A stretch of DNA of 64,000 nt from Polaribacter marinaquae (GTDB taxonomy: Bacteria > Bacteroidota > Bacteroidia > Flavobacteriales > Flavobacteriaceae), in the NCBI RefSeq assembly GCF_038019025.1, contig NZ_CP150496.1, positions 523,501 to 587,500 on the forward strand. Direction: 5' to 3'. Shown here in pieces: positions 8,391 through 17,907 of the stretch. The notes beneath the pieces were generated by a model, which saw only the letters and a list, made by a program, of their open reading frames with translations, was not told the DNA's origin and did not search any database. The stretch's first letter is position 1. Every line of letters starts with the position of its first letter. The translations under genes and the position numbers were made by a program.

Positions 8391-9884
8391 ATGAAAAAAT
8401 ACTTTTTAGCAAGTTTACTATCCTTATTAGTTTTAACTGCATCGTGCAGTAAAGAAGAAGTTAATAATCAAATTCCAGAAGAGGTTGAAGAATTTATTAT
8501 TACCACAGATGATGAAATAAATTATTTTATCTGGAAAGGATTAAACTTGTATTATTTATGGCAAGAAGATGTGCCAGATTTAGCTGATAACAGATTCAAT
8601 AATTTTGAGGATTTATACACACACTTTAGACAATACGACTCACCAGAAGCTACTTTTAATAGTTTATTAAGTCAACCCGGAGTTGTAGATCGTTTTTCTT
8701 GGATTGTTGATGATTATGTAGCTTTAGAAAATTCTTTTCAAGGAATTAATTTAAGTACTGGTTTAGATTTTGGTCTAGTAAGAGATGTAAACAGTAGTAC
8801 AAAAATATTTGGTTACGTAAGATATGTAATTCCAAACTCTAGTGCTGCAACAGCTGGGGTTACAAGAGGTACTTATTTTAGTACTGTTAACGGAATTCAA
8901 TTAACAGATACCAATTTTAGAGATTTATTATTTAATGATGATGCTTCAATAACACTAGGATTTTCAGATTATAATGAAGGTAGTCCTATAAGTAATAACA
9001 GCACTGCTGTTCTAGAAAAAACAGAAGTTCAAGAAAACCCAATTGCAGTTTCTAAAGTGATTACAGATGGAACTCAAAAAATTGGTTATTTAATGTATAA
9101 TCAATTTGCAAGTTCGTACGACCAAGATTTAAATGCTGCTTTTAGTAATTTTAAAGCAGAAGCTGTAAACGATTTAATTATCGATTTAAGGTATAATGGT
9201 GGTGGTTCTACAAATTCTGCCGGATATTTAGGAAGCATGGTAACTGGTCAATTTACAGGAGAAGTTTATTCTAAAGAAGTGTGGAATAACAAAGTTTTAA
9301 GCGCATTCTCTTCAGATAATTTTACCAATAATTTTCCAACAAAAATTACCAAAACAGATGCTAATGATAATATTGTTGTTGATGAAGCTATAAACAGTTT
9401 AAACTTATCTAGAGTTTATTTTATAGTTTCTGGTAGCTCTGCATCTGCATCAGAATTAGTTATAAATGCTTTAGATGCATACATCGATGTAAAAATTGTT
9501 GGTACAACAACTGTAGGTAAACAAGTAGGTTCTATTACTTTGTACGATTCTGATAATTTATTTAGAAGTGGAGACAATTTAAACACAGAGCATACATATG
9601 CAATGCAGCCATTGGTTTTAGAAATTACAAATAAAGATGGTAAAAATTACCCGAACGGAATTGTCCCTGGAACAAATTTTACAGGTATTAATTTAGGTGA
9701 AGATATTGGTAACTTAGGTGTTTTAGGTGAAAGATCAGATCCTTTATTAGATAGAACTCTAGAATATATTTCTACTGGCGCTAAATCATCAGCAAAAACA
9801 AAAGACTTTATTAAAACAGAAGAAATATTTAATTCTAAATTGGCTACACCGGCAAAGAATAATATGTATTCCGAATTAAAATAA
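8391..9884 (+). CDS. S41 family peptidase, lipoprotein
   Basis: I chose the ATG at 8391, one base after the upstream stop, because it gives a lipoprotein signal (VLTASC); the longer frame from 8349 would bury that signal. The 497-residue product has an N-terminal S41 cap, a PDZ domain (IPNSSAATAGVTRGTYF) and the protease core (LIIDLRYNGGGST). Ser354 in SASASEL is the likely nucleophile and Lys377 in GKQVG the general base, a spacing like that of CtpA and Prc. Its tandem paralogue upstream lacks the Lys. The two are probably co-translated and may work as an active/inactive pair in the envelope. Confidence 0.9.
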   Translation: MKKYFLASLLSLLVLTASCSKEEVNNQIPEEVEEFIITTDDEINYFIWKGLNLYYLWQEDVPDLADNRFNNFEDLYTHFRQYDSPEATFNSLLSQPGVVDRFSWIVDDYVALENSFQGINLSTGLDFGLVRDVNSSTKIFGYVRYVIPNSSAATAGVTRGTYFSTVNGIQLTDTNFRDLLFNDDASITLGFSDYNEGSPISNNSTAVLEKTEVQENPIAVSKVITDGTQKIGYLMYNQFASSYDQDLNAAFSNFKAEAVNDLIIDLRYNGGGSTNSAGYLGSMVTGQFTGEVYSKEVWNNKVLSAFSSDNFTNNFPTKITKTDANDNIVVDEAINSLNLSRVYFIVSGSSASASELVINALDAYIDVKIVGTTTVGKQVGSITLYDSDNLFRSGDNLNTEHTYAMQPLVLEITNKDGKNYPNGIVPGTNFTGINLGEDIGNLGVLGERSDPLLDRTLEYISTGAKSSAKTKDFIKTEEIFNSKLATPAKNNMYSELK

Positions 9885-9890
9885 CAAATT

Positions 9891-9920
9891 AAAAAATCCA
9901 GCTTAATTGCTGGATTTTTT
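9891..9920. terminator. Bidirectional intrinsic terminator
   Basis: Arms AAAAAATCCAGC and GCTGGATTTTTT flank the loop TTAATT between the convergent S41 and patatin genes, with a T run on each strand. Confidence 0.85.
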
Positions 9921-9924
9921 TTTG

Positions 9925-10893
9925 CTAGATATTTAAATTTTCTGCCTCTTCTGCAGAATCTTCCATTTCTTGATCGGTAAGAATATCTGGTCTAAATTCG
10001 CTCATCTTCTCTTCTTCTTTAGATTTAGCATAATTAAACCCAGATTTCCACCATTTTTTCATTAGTTTTTTATCAAAAACCAAAGAGTTGGTGGTTAAAA
10101 CTGTTGGTGTATAATATAAGTTTAGTTTGATATCTTTATTTGAAGCCGCTAATTTACCAATAGTAATATTGTGCCTTTCTACATGTACCAACATAAAATC
10201 CATGACATCAAATAATAAAGAAAACGGATTCTTTGCAGGCAACCTGTTAATTTGAGTAACTTCTGTCTCTAAAATAATTGCATCAATTTCTGTAGCTCCT
10301 CTTAAAATAGCTTCTCTAATTGGTATTAAAGAACCAAAACCACCATCGGCATATTGACAATGATCTTTTTCTAATAAACTCATAAACGGAACATAGTTGC
10401 AAGACCCCCAAATCCAATCACAAAAATCTTCATAACTACAATCGTTAATTGATTTATACTCAATTTGATTTGCTGTTAAATTAGAAACAGTAACAACAAC
10501 TTCTTTATTTGCCGCTTTAATTTTAAGATACATTTCTTTGGTAACATTTTTCTTAATTAGAGATCTTAAATTTTTACTTTCTCCAAAAGTTTTTCTACCA
10601 TTTAAAAAATTCCAAAATGTATTTAAGTGGTTGATGCTTATCACTTTTTCACCAGCAACTTTTCTAATTTTAAAAGGATTGTTACTAAAAATAGTTTCTT
10701 GATTAACATTGGTATACAACTCTTTAAGTTCATCTAACATATCCATAGCCAAATGAGATACCATTAAACTTCCTGTAGAGGTTCCTAAAAACAAATCGTA
10801 TTTTTTGTTTTCATGTTTCATTAAGTACTGCGCAACACCTCCTGCAAATGCTCCTTTACTTCCTCCGCCAGAAATTACCAATGCTTTTTTCAT
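9925..10893 (-). CDS. Patatin-like phospholipase family protein
   Basis: The product (322 residues from the ATG at 10893; a TTG at 10899 is possible but less likely) is a lipid acyl hydrolase with a Ser-Asp dyad. The oxyanion-hole glycine motif GGGSKGAF is at residues 9-16, the nucleophile elbow GTSTG near 38-42, and the catalytic Asp in YADGGFGS near 185. No signal peptide or membrane segment is present, so it is probably cytosolic or peripheral. The C terminus is acidic. It is convergent with the S41 pair and divergent from the BNR-repeat lipoprotein gene. Confidence 0.9.
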   Translation of the reverse strand: MKKALVISGGGSKGAFAGGVAQYLMKHENKKYDLFLGTSTGSLMVSHLAMDMLDELKELYTNVNQETIFSNNPFKIRKVAGEKVISINHLNTFWNFLNGRKTFGESKNLRSLIKKNVTKEMYLKIKAANKEVVVTVSNLTANQIEYKSINDCSYEDFCDWIWGSCNYVPFMSLLEKDHCQYADGGFGSLIPIREAILRGATEIDAIILETEVTQINRLPAKNPFSLLFDVMDFMLVHVERHNITIGKLAASNKDIKLNLYYTPTVLTTNSLVFDKKLMKKWWKSGFNYAKSKEEEKMSEFRPDILTDQEMEDSAEEAENLNI

Positions 10894-10938
10894 TATCAAT
10901 TATGATTTGATTACTTTAGTCGTATAAAAATATCAAAA

Positions 10939-11979
10939 ATGAGAAGAATATTCGGTATTATTTTAATTTTCCTTTTTTTAATCTCTTGTAAACAAGAATA
11001 TCAGCCAAGAAATATTAGTGCAATTTCTATTGAAGCATATAACATTGATACTACTAGTATAAGAGCAATTCAAGTAATAGATTCGACAACAGTTGTTTAT
11101 GCTGGCTCTAACGGAACTATAGGAACAACTGTAGATAATGGTAAAACTTGGTCTATTTTAAATATAAAATATAAAGACTCTATAATTCCTAACTTTAGAA
11201 GTTTAGCATTTAATGGCTCAGATTACTTTGCATTATCCATAGCCAATCCTGCATTGCTTTATAAAATTTCTGATATGGAAGCTACTTTACAATATACAGA
11301 AGAAGGTGCCAAAGTTTTTTATGATGCAATTGCATTTTTTGATGATAATAAGCACGGTATTGCCGTTGGTGATCCTACAGAGAACTGTGCTTCTATTTTA
11401 ATTACTGATGATGGCGGAGAAAACTGGCATAAAATTCCGTGTGAAAATTTACCTGAAATAGCCGAAGGTGAAGCTTTTTTTGCTGCAAGTAACACCAATA
11501 TTAAAACAATTGGCAGTACCGTTTATATTGCCTCTGGCGGTAAAAAATCTAGAATTTTAAAGTCTAATAACTTCGGAAAAACATGGCAACTATTTGAAAC
11601 CCCAATAATACAAGGTAACGGACCACAGGGAATGTATTCTATCGATTTTTATGATAAAAATAACGGAATCGCAATTGGCGGCGATTACTCGAAATCATTA
11701 GAAAATAAAGCTAACAAAGCAATTACTGCAGATGGTGGTAAAACTTGGACTTTAATTGCAGATGCAGAAAATCCTAATTATAAAAGTTGCGTACAGTTTG
11801 TACCAAATACCAACGGAAAAGAAGTTTTTGCTGTAGGTAAAACTGGTATTTCTTACTCTAAAGATGGTGGATTAACATGGAACAAAGTTTCTAATGATAG
11901 TTATTATACCATTCAATTTATAAATAAAAATACTGCTTGGTTAGGTGGTGCAAATAAAATAGGAAAACTTGAATTGTAA
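10939..11979 (+). CDS. BNR/YCF48-like beta-propeller lipoprotein
   Basis: The 346-residue protein has a lipoprotein signal (LFLISC, Cys17). It contains at least five Asp-box or BNR-like repeats (DNGKTWS, DDGGENWH, NFGKTWQ, DGGKTWT, DGGLTWN), predicting a beta-propeller related to YCF48/HCF136 folds. Automated pipelines often label such proteins oxidoreductase, for which I see no evidence. The downstream lipoprotein overlaps its end by 11 bases and peptidase T follows without a gap, so it heads a three-gene operon. Confidence 0.85.
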   Translation: MRRIFGIILIFLFLISCKQEYQPRNISAISIEAYNIDTTSIRAIQVIDSTTVVYAGSNGTIGTTVDNGKTWSILNIKYKDSIIPNFRSLAFNGSDYFALSIANPALLYKISDMEATLQYTEEGAKVFYDAIAFFDDNKHGIAVGDPTENCASILITDDGGENWHKIPCENLPEIAEGEAFFAASNTNIKTIGSTVYIASGGKKSRILKSNNFGKTWQLFETPIIQGNGPQGMYSIDFYDKNNGIAIGGDYSKSLENKANKAITADGGKTWTLIADAENPNYKSCVQFVPNTNGKEVFAVGKTGISYSKDGGLTWNKVSNDSYYTIQFINKNTAWLGGANKIGKLEL

Positions 11980-12541
11980 ATTTCTTTTTAAATACGCACT
12001 TATTTTAGGAGCTTTACTCCTACTTTTTAATTGCAATAAGTCATCAGACCTAAAGCAAAACCTTACTTGTAATGAGATTTATTTTAAGAATTTAAAAGAA
12101 ATTTCAGATGCTAAAAACAACTTTAAAATAAGTTTGCCTAATAATTGGAAAACAAGCAATTTTACAGACAATTATCAATCTTCTATTTATACAGCAGATA
12201 CAACAAAGCAACTTACCAAAAGCTTGCTTTTAGATGTAAACTTTATCAATAACGCTATAGAAATAGATGATATTTTTAAGCTAAAAATAGAACACGAAAA
12301 CTTAACTAATAAACTAATTCAAAAAGAACAGAAAGAAATAACTTTTTTAAATAGAAAAAGTTATTATGTTGTTTCTATTGGTAAAAAACAGAATTTTAAA
12401 TACAAATCTTTACAACTATTTGTACCTTTAAATAAAAGTAGTTCTTTAGCTATAAAAGCAGAAGTTTATGGCGATTCTTTAGTACAAAAAAGAATTTGTA
12501 AGGCTTTAACTTTAATAGATAAAATTAAAATTGAACAGTAA
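11969..12541 (+). CDS. Lipoprotein of unknown function
   Basis: The 190-residue product appears to start at a TTG at 11969, inside the end of the preceding gene, giving a basic N terminus, a hydrophobic stretch and a Cys (ALLLLFNC). No ATG gives a comparable signal. The mature part has an FKISLPNNW segment typical of PsbP/DUF1795-like or PsaD-like flavobacterial proteins, but I cannot assign a family with confidence. Its stop codon is immediately followed by the ATG of peptidase T, so translation is probably coupled. Confidence 0.7.
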   Translation: MNCKFLFKYALILGALLLLFNCNKSSDLKQNLTCNEIYFKNLKEISDAKNNFKISLPNNWKTSNFTDNYQSSIYTADTTKQLTKSLLLDVNFINNAIEIDDIFKLKIEHENLTNKLIQKEQKEITFLNRKSYYVVSIGKKQNFKYKSLQLFVPLNKSSSLAIKAEVYGDSLVQKRICKALTLIDKIKIEQ

Positions 12542-13783
12542 ATGATTGATAAAAAACACATTACAGATAGGTTTATTAAGTATGTAACTGTAGATACAGA
12601 ATCAGATCCAAATAACCCAGCTTTTCCTAGTACAGAAAAACAATGGGATTTAGCAAAGATTTTAGTTGATGAATTGAAAGAAATTGGAATGCAAGATGTA
12701 AATTTAGATGAAAATTGCTATATCATGGCAACTTTGCCAAGTAATATAGAACATCGAGTACCTACAATTGGCTTTGTTGCGCATATTGATACAAGTCCGG
12801 ATTTTACTGGTAAAAACGTAAAACCACAAATAGTAGAAAATTACCAAGGAAATGATATTCTTTTAAACGAAGAAAAAAACATCATATTATCTCCAGATTA
12901 TTTCGAAGATTTACTACAATATAAAGGGCAAACTTTAATTACTACAGATGGTACAACTTTGTTGGGTGCAGATGACAAAGCTGGTGTAACAGAAATTGTA
13001 ACCGCTATGGAATATCTAATTAAACATCCAGAAATTAAGCATGGTAAAATTAGAATTTGTTTTACACCCGATGAAGAAGTTGGTAAAGGTGCACATAAAT
13101 TTGATGTAAATAAATTTGATGCAGAATGGGCTTACACTATGGATGGAAGCCAAATAGGAGAATTAGAATATGAAAACTTTAATGCTGCTAGTGCAAAAGT
13201 AACTGTTACAGGTAAAATTGTTCATCCTGGGTATGCAAAAGGTAAAATGATAAACTCTCTTAAAATTGCAAATGATTTTATGGCAGCCATTCCGCAAGAA
13301 GAAGTGCCAGAAAAAACAAGTGGTTACGAAGGTTTTTTTCATTTACACGACATGCATGGTAATGTAGAAAAAACAGTTTTAGAATACATTATTAGAGACC
13401 ATGACTTAGATTTATTTGAGAAAAGAAAATATTTGATGCAAAAAATAGCATTCGATTTTAATGAAAAATTGGGTGAAGAGTTAATTGAAGTTTCTATAGA
13501 AAATCAATATTTTAATATGCGAGAAAAAATTGTACCCGTTATGCATATTGTAGATTTGGTTGAAGAAGTAATGAAAGACTTAGAAATTACACCTATAATT
13601 AAACCAATAAGAGGTGGTACAGATGGTTCTCAATTATCGTATAAAGGTTTGCCATGTCCTAATATTTTTGCTGGCGGACATAATTTTCACGGAAGATATG
13701 AATATGTTCCTGTAGAATCTATGGTAAAAGCTACAGAAGTAATTATTGGTATTGCAGAAAAAGTTGTAGAAAAAAATTCATAA
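12542..13783 (+). CDS. pepT: Peptidase T (tripeptide aminopeptidase)
   Basis: This 413-residue protein matches M20B peptidase T in length (about 410) and motifs. Zinc-binding and catalytic segments are visible: [12 protein letters not shown] (His and Asp ligands near 80), [20 protein letters not shown] (catalytic Glu), AYTMDG, and GGTDGSQLS followed by FAGGHNFHG (C-terminal His ligand). It hydrolyses N-terminal residues from tripeptides in the cytoplasm. It is the last gene of an operon with two lipoproteins, with zero bases from the previous stop, an unusual partnership for a cytosolic peptidase. Confidence 0.93.
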   Translation: MIDKKHITDRFIKYVTVDTESDPNNPAFPSTEKQWDLAKILVDELKEIGMQDVNLDENCYIMATLPSNIEHRVPTIGFVAHIDTSPDFTGKNVKPQIVENYQGNDILLNEEKNIILSPDYFEDLLQYKGQTLITTDGTTLLGADDKAGVTEIVTAMEYLIKHPEIKHGKIRICFTPDEEVGKGAHKFDVNKFDAEWAYTMDGSQIGELEYENFNAASAKVTVTGKIVHPGYAKGKMINSLKIANDFMAAIPQEEVPEKTSGYEGFFHLHDMHGNVEKTVLEYIIRDHDLDLFEKRKYLMQKIAFDFNEKLGEELIEVSIENQYFNMREKIVPVMHIVDLVEEVMKDLEITPIIKPIRGGTDGSQLSYKGLPCPNIFAGGHNFHGRYEYVPVESMVKATEVIIGIAEKVVEKNS

Positions 13784-13786
13784 AAA

Positions 13787-13810
13787 AAGTCTTCAGCGAA
13801 CTGAAGACTT
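13787..13810. terminator. Hairpin between pepT and the acyltransferase
   Basis: A perfect inverted repeat, AAGTCTTCAG with CTGAAGACTT around the tetraloop CGAA, follows pepT. The T run is on the minus-strand side, so as an intrinsic terminator it fits the convergent acyltransferase better; for pepT it would be a weak terminator or 3' stabiliser. Confidence 0.6.
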
Positions 13811-13815
13811 ACATC

Positions 13816-13867
13816 ATAGCATATGCTATAAAGTAAATTTTTAATAATAGAGCCCCTAATCTCTATT
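13816..13867. repeat. Palindrome and second hairpin in a convergent gap
   Basis: A 14-bp perfect palindrome ATAGCATATGCTAT (13816-13829) is followed by a second inverted repeat, AATAGAG (13846-13852) and CTCTATT (13861-13867). Both lie in the 139-base gap between convergent genes. They could be additional termination or processing structures; I see no gene here. Confidence 0.4.
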
Positions 13868-13922
13868 AAAAACGATTTACTAATACAAACTTAGTGAATT
13901 TTATTTATTAAAACTACATTCT

Positions 13923-14462
13923 TTAAAATAATTCAGGGTTTTTCCCCTTAATATTCTTAAAAAAACTCTTAAAATTATCAAAATCCTTCTCTAAACTGTC
14001 TGTTGGGTAATAAGGTTCGGATATTTTAACTGTCTTATTTTCAAAATCTAACGTTGCCATAACAATTGGCACATTAGCTCCTTTTGCAATATAATAAAAT
14101 CCTGTTTTCCATTTTTCTACCTTTTTTCGAGTTCCTTCTGGCGAAATGCCTAACCTAAATTCTTCTTTAGAATTAAAAAGTTTAATAACAGCATCTACCA
14201 TATTATTACTTTTAGATCTATCTACAGGTGTGCCTCCTAGAATTCTAAAAAAATAACCAAAAGGCCATTTAAATAGAGAACTTTTTCCTATAAAATGAAC
14301 CATTATACCTTCGCTCATTCTTGTTAAAATTGCAATAGGAAAATCTACCCAACTTGTATGTGGTGCGGCAATAACAATATATTTCTTAGGCTCTTTCGGA
14401 AAACCATTTTCAATCTTCCAACCCAAAATAGTATGTAAAATAAACTTAGATATTGCTTTCAA
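13923..14462 (-). CDS. PlsC-like 1-acylglycerol-3-phosphate acyltransferase family protein
   Basis: At 179 residues this is a short, soluble-looking member of the glycerolipid acyltransferase family. The catalytic HX4D motif is HTSWVD (near residue 34), followed by FIGKSSLFKWPFG, the GGTPVDRS block and the SPEGTRKK block, in the usual order. There is no clear membrane anchor. The family transfers acyl chains to lysophospholipids or related lipids; the precise acceptor is not predictable. It is transcribed divergently from rmuC. Confidence 0.85.
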   Translation of the reverse strand: MKAISKFILHTILGWKIENGFPKEPKKYIVIAAPHTSWVDFPIAILTRMSEGIMVHFIGKSSLFKWPFGYFFRILGGTPVDRSKSNNMVDAVIKLFNSKEEFRLGISPEGTRKKVEKWKTGFYYIAKGANVPIVMATLDFENKTVKISEPYYPTDSLEKDFDNFKSFFKNIKGKNPELF

Positions 14463-14552
14463 ATTGTCGTGATAAGTTAATTGTTTACAAAAACCTAAAA
14501 TAAAGGTTTTGTGTTCTTTTTATAAATGATAAATTTAAGGACTTAATTCGAC

Positions 14553-15896
14553 ATGATGACAGAAATAATCATATACTTAATAATTGCTGTAGTTTTTTTA
14601 ATATTTGGCTTTTTAATCGGTAAATTAATTTCAAAAATTAATTTTGAGAAAGAAAAATCGATTTTAGAAAAAGTAAATGCCACATTAGAAGAGAGATCTA
14701 TTAGGTTATCTCAATCTAAAGAAACTTTAGAAAATAACTTCATAGAAAATCAGCAAGAATTAAAAAATAATCAACAAGAAAAAGAAAAACTTCTTGGGAT
14801 AACATCAAAACAAGAATTTGAGATTGAAAATCTTCAGCTTAAATTAAAGGAAAATAAAACCGAAGTAGAAAATTTACAGCAAAAGTTCACCAAAGAATTT
14901 GAAAATTTAGCGAATAAAATTTTAGATGAAAAATCGAACAAATTTACTGTTCAGAACAAAGAAAATATTCAAAATATATTAAATCCTTTACAAGAAAAAA
15001 TAAAAGGATTTGAAGATAAGGTTGAAAAAACTCATAAAGAAAGTATCGATTACCATGCCGCGCTACGTCAGCAAATACTTGGTTTAAAAGAATTAAACCT
15101 ACAAATGAGTAAAGAAACTATTAATTTAACAAAAGCTTTAAAAGGCGATAATAAAGTTCAAGGTAATTGGGGTGAACTCGTTTTAGAACGAGTTTTAGAA
15201 AAATCTGGCTTAGAAAAAGACCGAGAATACTTTGTGCAGCAAAGTTTTACAAATGACGATGGCAAAAGGGTTTTGCCCGATGTAGTTATTCATCTGCCGA
15301 ACAATAAAAAAATGATTATCGACTCTAAGGTTTCTTTAGTGGCTTATGAACAATATGTAAATGAAGAAGACGAAAGTTTAAGACAAACTTTCTTAAAAGA
15401 GCATGTAAATTCTTTAAAAAGACACATTACACAATTAAGTGATAAAAAATACGAAGACATATATAAGATAGCATCTCCAGATTTTGTATTGCTTTTTATT
15501 CCGATAGAACCTGCTTTTGCAATTGCTTTAAATGAAGACACGCATCTATATAACAAAGCTTTCGATAAAAATATTGTTATTGTTACACCTTCTACCCTAT
15601 TAGCTACATTACGTACCATAGATACGATGTGGAACAATGAAAAACAACAAAGAAATGCACTTGAAATAGCAAGACAAGCGGGTGCTTTATATGATAAATT
15701 TGAAGGTCTTTTAAATGATTTAATTGGAATTGGTAAAAAAATTGATGACAGTAAAAAAGAATATTCTAATGCCATGAATAAATTAGTTGATGGTAGAGGA
15801 AACCTTATTAAAAGCGTTCAGAAATTAAAAGAAATGGGAGCTAAAGCTAAAAAATCTATTCCGGAAAACTTATTAGAACGTTCTAAAGAAAACTGA
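14553..15896 (+). CDS. rmuC: DNA recombination protein RmuC
   Basis: The 447-residue protein has an N-terminal transmembrane helix (about 4-26), a long coiled coil (about 30-125, rich in Glu, Lys and Gln) and a conserved RmuC domain (about 150-420; GNWGELVLERVLEKSGL, LPDVVIHLP, IDSKVSL, LFIPIEPAF). The domain has an endonuclease-like fold, and RmuC limits inversions at short inverted repeats. Two consecutive ATG codons at 14553 and 14556 make the start ambiguous by one residue. The T-rich stretch upstream includes TAAATTTA, a near match to a -7 box. Confidence 0.92.
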   Translation: MMTEIIIYLIIAVVFLIFGFLIGKLISKINFEKEKSILEKVNATLEERSIRLSQSKETLENNFIENQQELKNNQQEKEKLLGITSKQEFEIENLQLKLKENKTEVENLQQKFTKEFENLANKILDEKSNKFTVQNKENIQNILNPLQEKIKGFEDKVEKTHKESIDYHAALRQQILGLKELNLQMSKETINLTKALKGDNKVQGNWGELVLERVLEKSGLEKDREYFVQQSFTNDDGKRVLPDVVIHLPNNKKMIIDSKVSLVAYEQYVNEEDESLRQTFLKEHVNSLKRHITQLSDKKYEDIYKIASPDFVLLFIPIEPAFAIALNEDTHLYNKAFDKNIVIVTPSTLLATLRTIDTMWNNEKQQRNALEIARQAGALYDKFEGLLNDLIGIGKKIDDSKKEYSNAMNKLVDGRGNLIKSVQKLKEMGAKAKKSIPENLLERSKEN

Positions 15897-15957
15897 TTTT
15901 ATTTCTTTTGAGTCATTATTTAATCCTTATTAGTTAATACATCTGTACAATTAAAAT

Positions 15958-15965
15958 TAATTTTG
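15958..15965 (+). promoter_or_regulatory. Putative -7 box of a small hydrophilic protein gene
   Basis: TAATTTTG matches TAnnTTTG and ends 27 bases before the ATG at 15993. It overlaps the TTG/ATG at 15963-15968, which argues that those codons are not translated and that 15993 is the true start. Confidence 0.45.
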
Positions 15966-15992
15966 ATGTATTATAACTTAAAGAAAAATATT

Positions 15993-16232
15993 ATGTCAAA
16001 TAAAGAAAGACCAAGTGCCGAAAATGTAACAAAAGGAAACTCTGGAGATGTTCATGAAAGAGGTTTACATCCCTTAAAAGGAACTGTAAAAAAAGGCTAT
16101 AAAGATACTGATAGCTATAAAGATAGATTAAAAGGAGAAGATAAAGATAAATTAAAAGATCAAGTACATAGTGTTACTAAAGATAATGACAAAGTTGCTG
16201 ATAAAATTCAAAACTCAGAAAAAAGCAAGTAA
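15993..16232 (+). CDS. Small hydrophilic protein, stress-type, unknown function
   Basis: From the ATG at 15993 the product has 79 residues, beginning MSNKERPSAE. It is very hydrophilic, rich in Lys, Asp and Gly, with no hydrophobic core and no cysteine, so it is likely disordered. The next gene encodes a CsbD-family protein of similar character, which suggests a shared stress context. An in-frame ATG at 15966 would add nine residues but overlaps a probable promoter box. I do not recognise a named family. Confidence 0.65.
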   Translation: MSNKERPSAENVTKGNSGDVHERGLHPLKGTVKKGYKDTDSYKDRLKGEDKDKLKDQVHSVTKDNDKVADKIQNSEKSK

Positions 16233-16290
16233 TATTTCATATGAGTTATTCTTTCGATTGATACCACTAACATTCTATATATAAAGGTTT

Positions 16291-16298
16291 TAAATTTG
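16291..16298 (+). promoter_or_regulatory. Putative -7 box of the csbD-like gene
   Basis: TAAATTTG matches the TAnnTTTG consensus 47 bases upstream of the ATG at 16345. A TTG at 16258-16260 is too distant to be a normal -33 element, so the call rests on the -7 box alone. Confidence 0.4.
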
Positions 16299-16344
16299 TA
16301 GTATTATTAACCAGTACTAGAAATAGTACATAAAACTAAATAAT

Positions 16345-16530
16345 ATGAATACGGATACAAACGAAGGTAAGTGGAAACAAATAAAAGGTGAATTTAAAGA
16401 AGAGTTTGGTAATATTACTAACGATAAATCTACCGAAACTGATGGTAAATTTGATAAACTTGTTGGACAAATTCAAGAAAAATACGGTGAAACCCGAGAA
16501 AAAATAGAAAAAGAAGTTAAAAGCTGGTAA
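16345..16530 (+). CDS. CsbD family stress-response protein
   Basis: This 61-residue protein matches the CsbD family: an N-terminal NEGKWKQIKGEFKEEFG block, a middle Asp/Lys segment, and a C-terminal LVGQIQEKYGETREKIEKE block, giving the usual two-helix pattern and length (about 60). Family members accumulate under general stress in many bacteria; their molecular role is unknown. The gene follows another small hydrophilic protein gene and has its own promoter-like box and a strong terminator. Confidence 0.85.
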   Translation: MNTDTNEGKWKQIKGEFKEEFGNITNDKSTETDGKFDKLVGQIQEKYGETREKIEKEVKSW

Positions 16531-16554
16531 AAACAACTTTTAAGTATTTAGCAT

Positions 16555-16591
16555 AAAAAAAGCATCAAGAAATTATTCTTGATGCTTTTTT
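16555..16591. terminator. Bidirectional intrinsic terminator
   Basis: The repeat AAAAAAGCATCAAGAA with TTCTTGATGCTTTTTT around loop ATTA separates convergent csbD and glyA, with T runs on both strands. Confidence 0.9.
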
Positions 16592-16610
16592 ATATAATTT
16601 TTATAGAAAA

Positions 16611-17885
16611 TTACATTACAAATAGTCTTCTTGCGCTCATCATATCAGAAACACGTTCACCTATTTCATGTAAAGCCTCTTCGTTATCTGCGTTATTAAT
16701 CGCTTCATCAATAAAATCTACAACAGCTTTCATATCTTCTACTTTTAAACCTCTTGTTGTAATTGCTGGCGTACCAACTCTAATACCAGAAGTTACAAAA
16801 GGAGACTTATCATCAAAAGGAACCATATTTTTATTAACCGTAATATCTGCTTTACCTAAAGCAATTTCTGCATCTTTACCAGAAATATTTTTATTACGTA
16901 AATCTATTAGCATACAATGGTTATCTGTACCACCAGAAATAATTTTATAACCTTTTGCTACAAATTCTTTTGCCATTGCAGCTGCATTTTCTTTTACTTG
17001 AATTTGATATTCTAAAAACTCATCTGTTAAAGCTTCGCCAAAAGCTACTGCTTTTGCAGCAATAACATGTTCTAACGGCCCACCTTGGTTACCAGGAAAA
17101 ACTGCCGAATTTAATAATGTCGACATTTTTTTAGGTTTACCACTTTTAAGTGTTTCTCCGAAAGGATTTTCAAAATCTTTACCAATCATAATCATACCAC
17201 CTCTTGGGCCACGTAATGTTTTATGAGTAGTTGTAGTAACAATATGACAATGAGGCAAAGGATCATTTAAAATTCCTTTTGCAATTAAACCTGCAGGATG
17301 AGAAATATCTGCTAATAAAAGTGCACCAACACTATCTGCAATTTCTCTAAAACGTTTAAAATCGATATCTCTAGAATATGCAGAAGCACCAGCTATAATA
17401 AGTTTTGGTTGTTCTTTATTTGCAATATCTTGAATTTTATCATAATTTAAAATTCCTGTTTCTTCATCTACACCGTAAAATGTTGGGTTGTATAATTTAC
17501 CAGAAAAATTTACAGAAGAACCATGAGTTAAATGTCCACCGTGCGATAGATCGAAACCTAAAATAGTATCACCAGGTTTTAAACAAGCTGCAAAAACGGC
17601 TGTGTTAGCCTGTGAACCAGAATGTGGCTGTACGTTTACATACTCTGCACCAAATAATTCTTTAGCTCTATCTATTGCTATTTGCTCTACAATATCAACT
17701 ATTTCACAACCTCCATAATACCTTTTACCAGGATATCCTTCAGCGTATTTATTCGTTAAAATAGAACCTTGAGCTTGCATAACTTGGTCGCTTACAAAGT
17801 TTTCTGAAGCGATTAATTCCAAACCATTTAATTGTCTTTCTTTTTCTTCCTGAATAAGGTCAAAAATTTGATTGTCTAATTGCAT
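16611..17885 (-). CDS. glyA: Serine hydroxymethyltransferase
   Basis: The 424-residue enzyme interconverts serine and glycine with tetrahydrofolate and supplies one-carbon units. The PLP-binding lysine lies in [13 protein letters not shown] (about residue 224), preceded by [10 protein letters not shown]; other family blocks are [30 protein letters not shown] and SGIRVGTPA. Length is normal (about 420). It is transcribed divergently from fumarylacetoacetase, with a good -7 box 23 bases upstream. Confidence 0.97.
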   Translation of the reverse strand: MQLDNQIFDLIQEEKERQLNGLELIASENFVSDQVMQAQGSILTNKYAEGYPGKRYYGGCEIVDIVEQIAIDRAKELFGAEYVNVQPHSGSQANTAVFAACLKPGDTILGFDLSHGGHLTHGSSVNFSGKLYNPTFYGVDEETGILNYDKIQDIANKEQPKLIIAGASAYSRDIDFKRFREIADSVGALLLADISHPAGLIAKGILNDPLPHCHIVTTTTHKTLRGPRGGMIMIGKDFENPFGETLKSGKPKKMSTLLNSAVFPGNQGGPLEHVIAAKAVAFGEALTDEFLEYQIQVKENAAAMAKEFVAKGYKIISGGTDNHCMLIDLRNKNISGKDAEIALGKADITVNKNMVPFDDKSPFVTSGIRVGTPAITTRGLKVEDMKAVVDFIDEAINNADNEEALHEIGERVSDMMSARRLFVM

Positions 17886-17907
17886 TGTAATTGTTTTGAA
17901 TATATAT

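Noticed and set aside
10939..11979. Oxidoreductase function for the BNR-repeat lipoprotein
   Set aside because: Only Asp-box propeller repeats are visible; no cofactor motif supports an enzyme.
15344..15775. Antisense 143-residue frame inside rmuC
   Set aside because: It lies wholly within the well supported rmuC gene, has Ser-rich low-complexity content and no start context, so it is a shadow.
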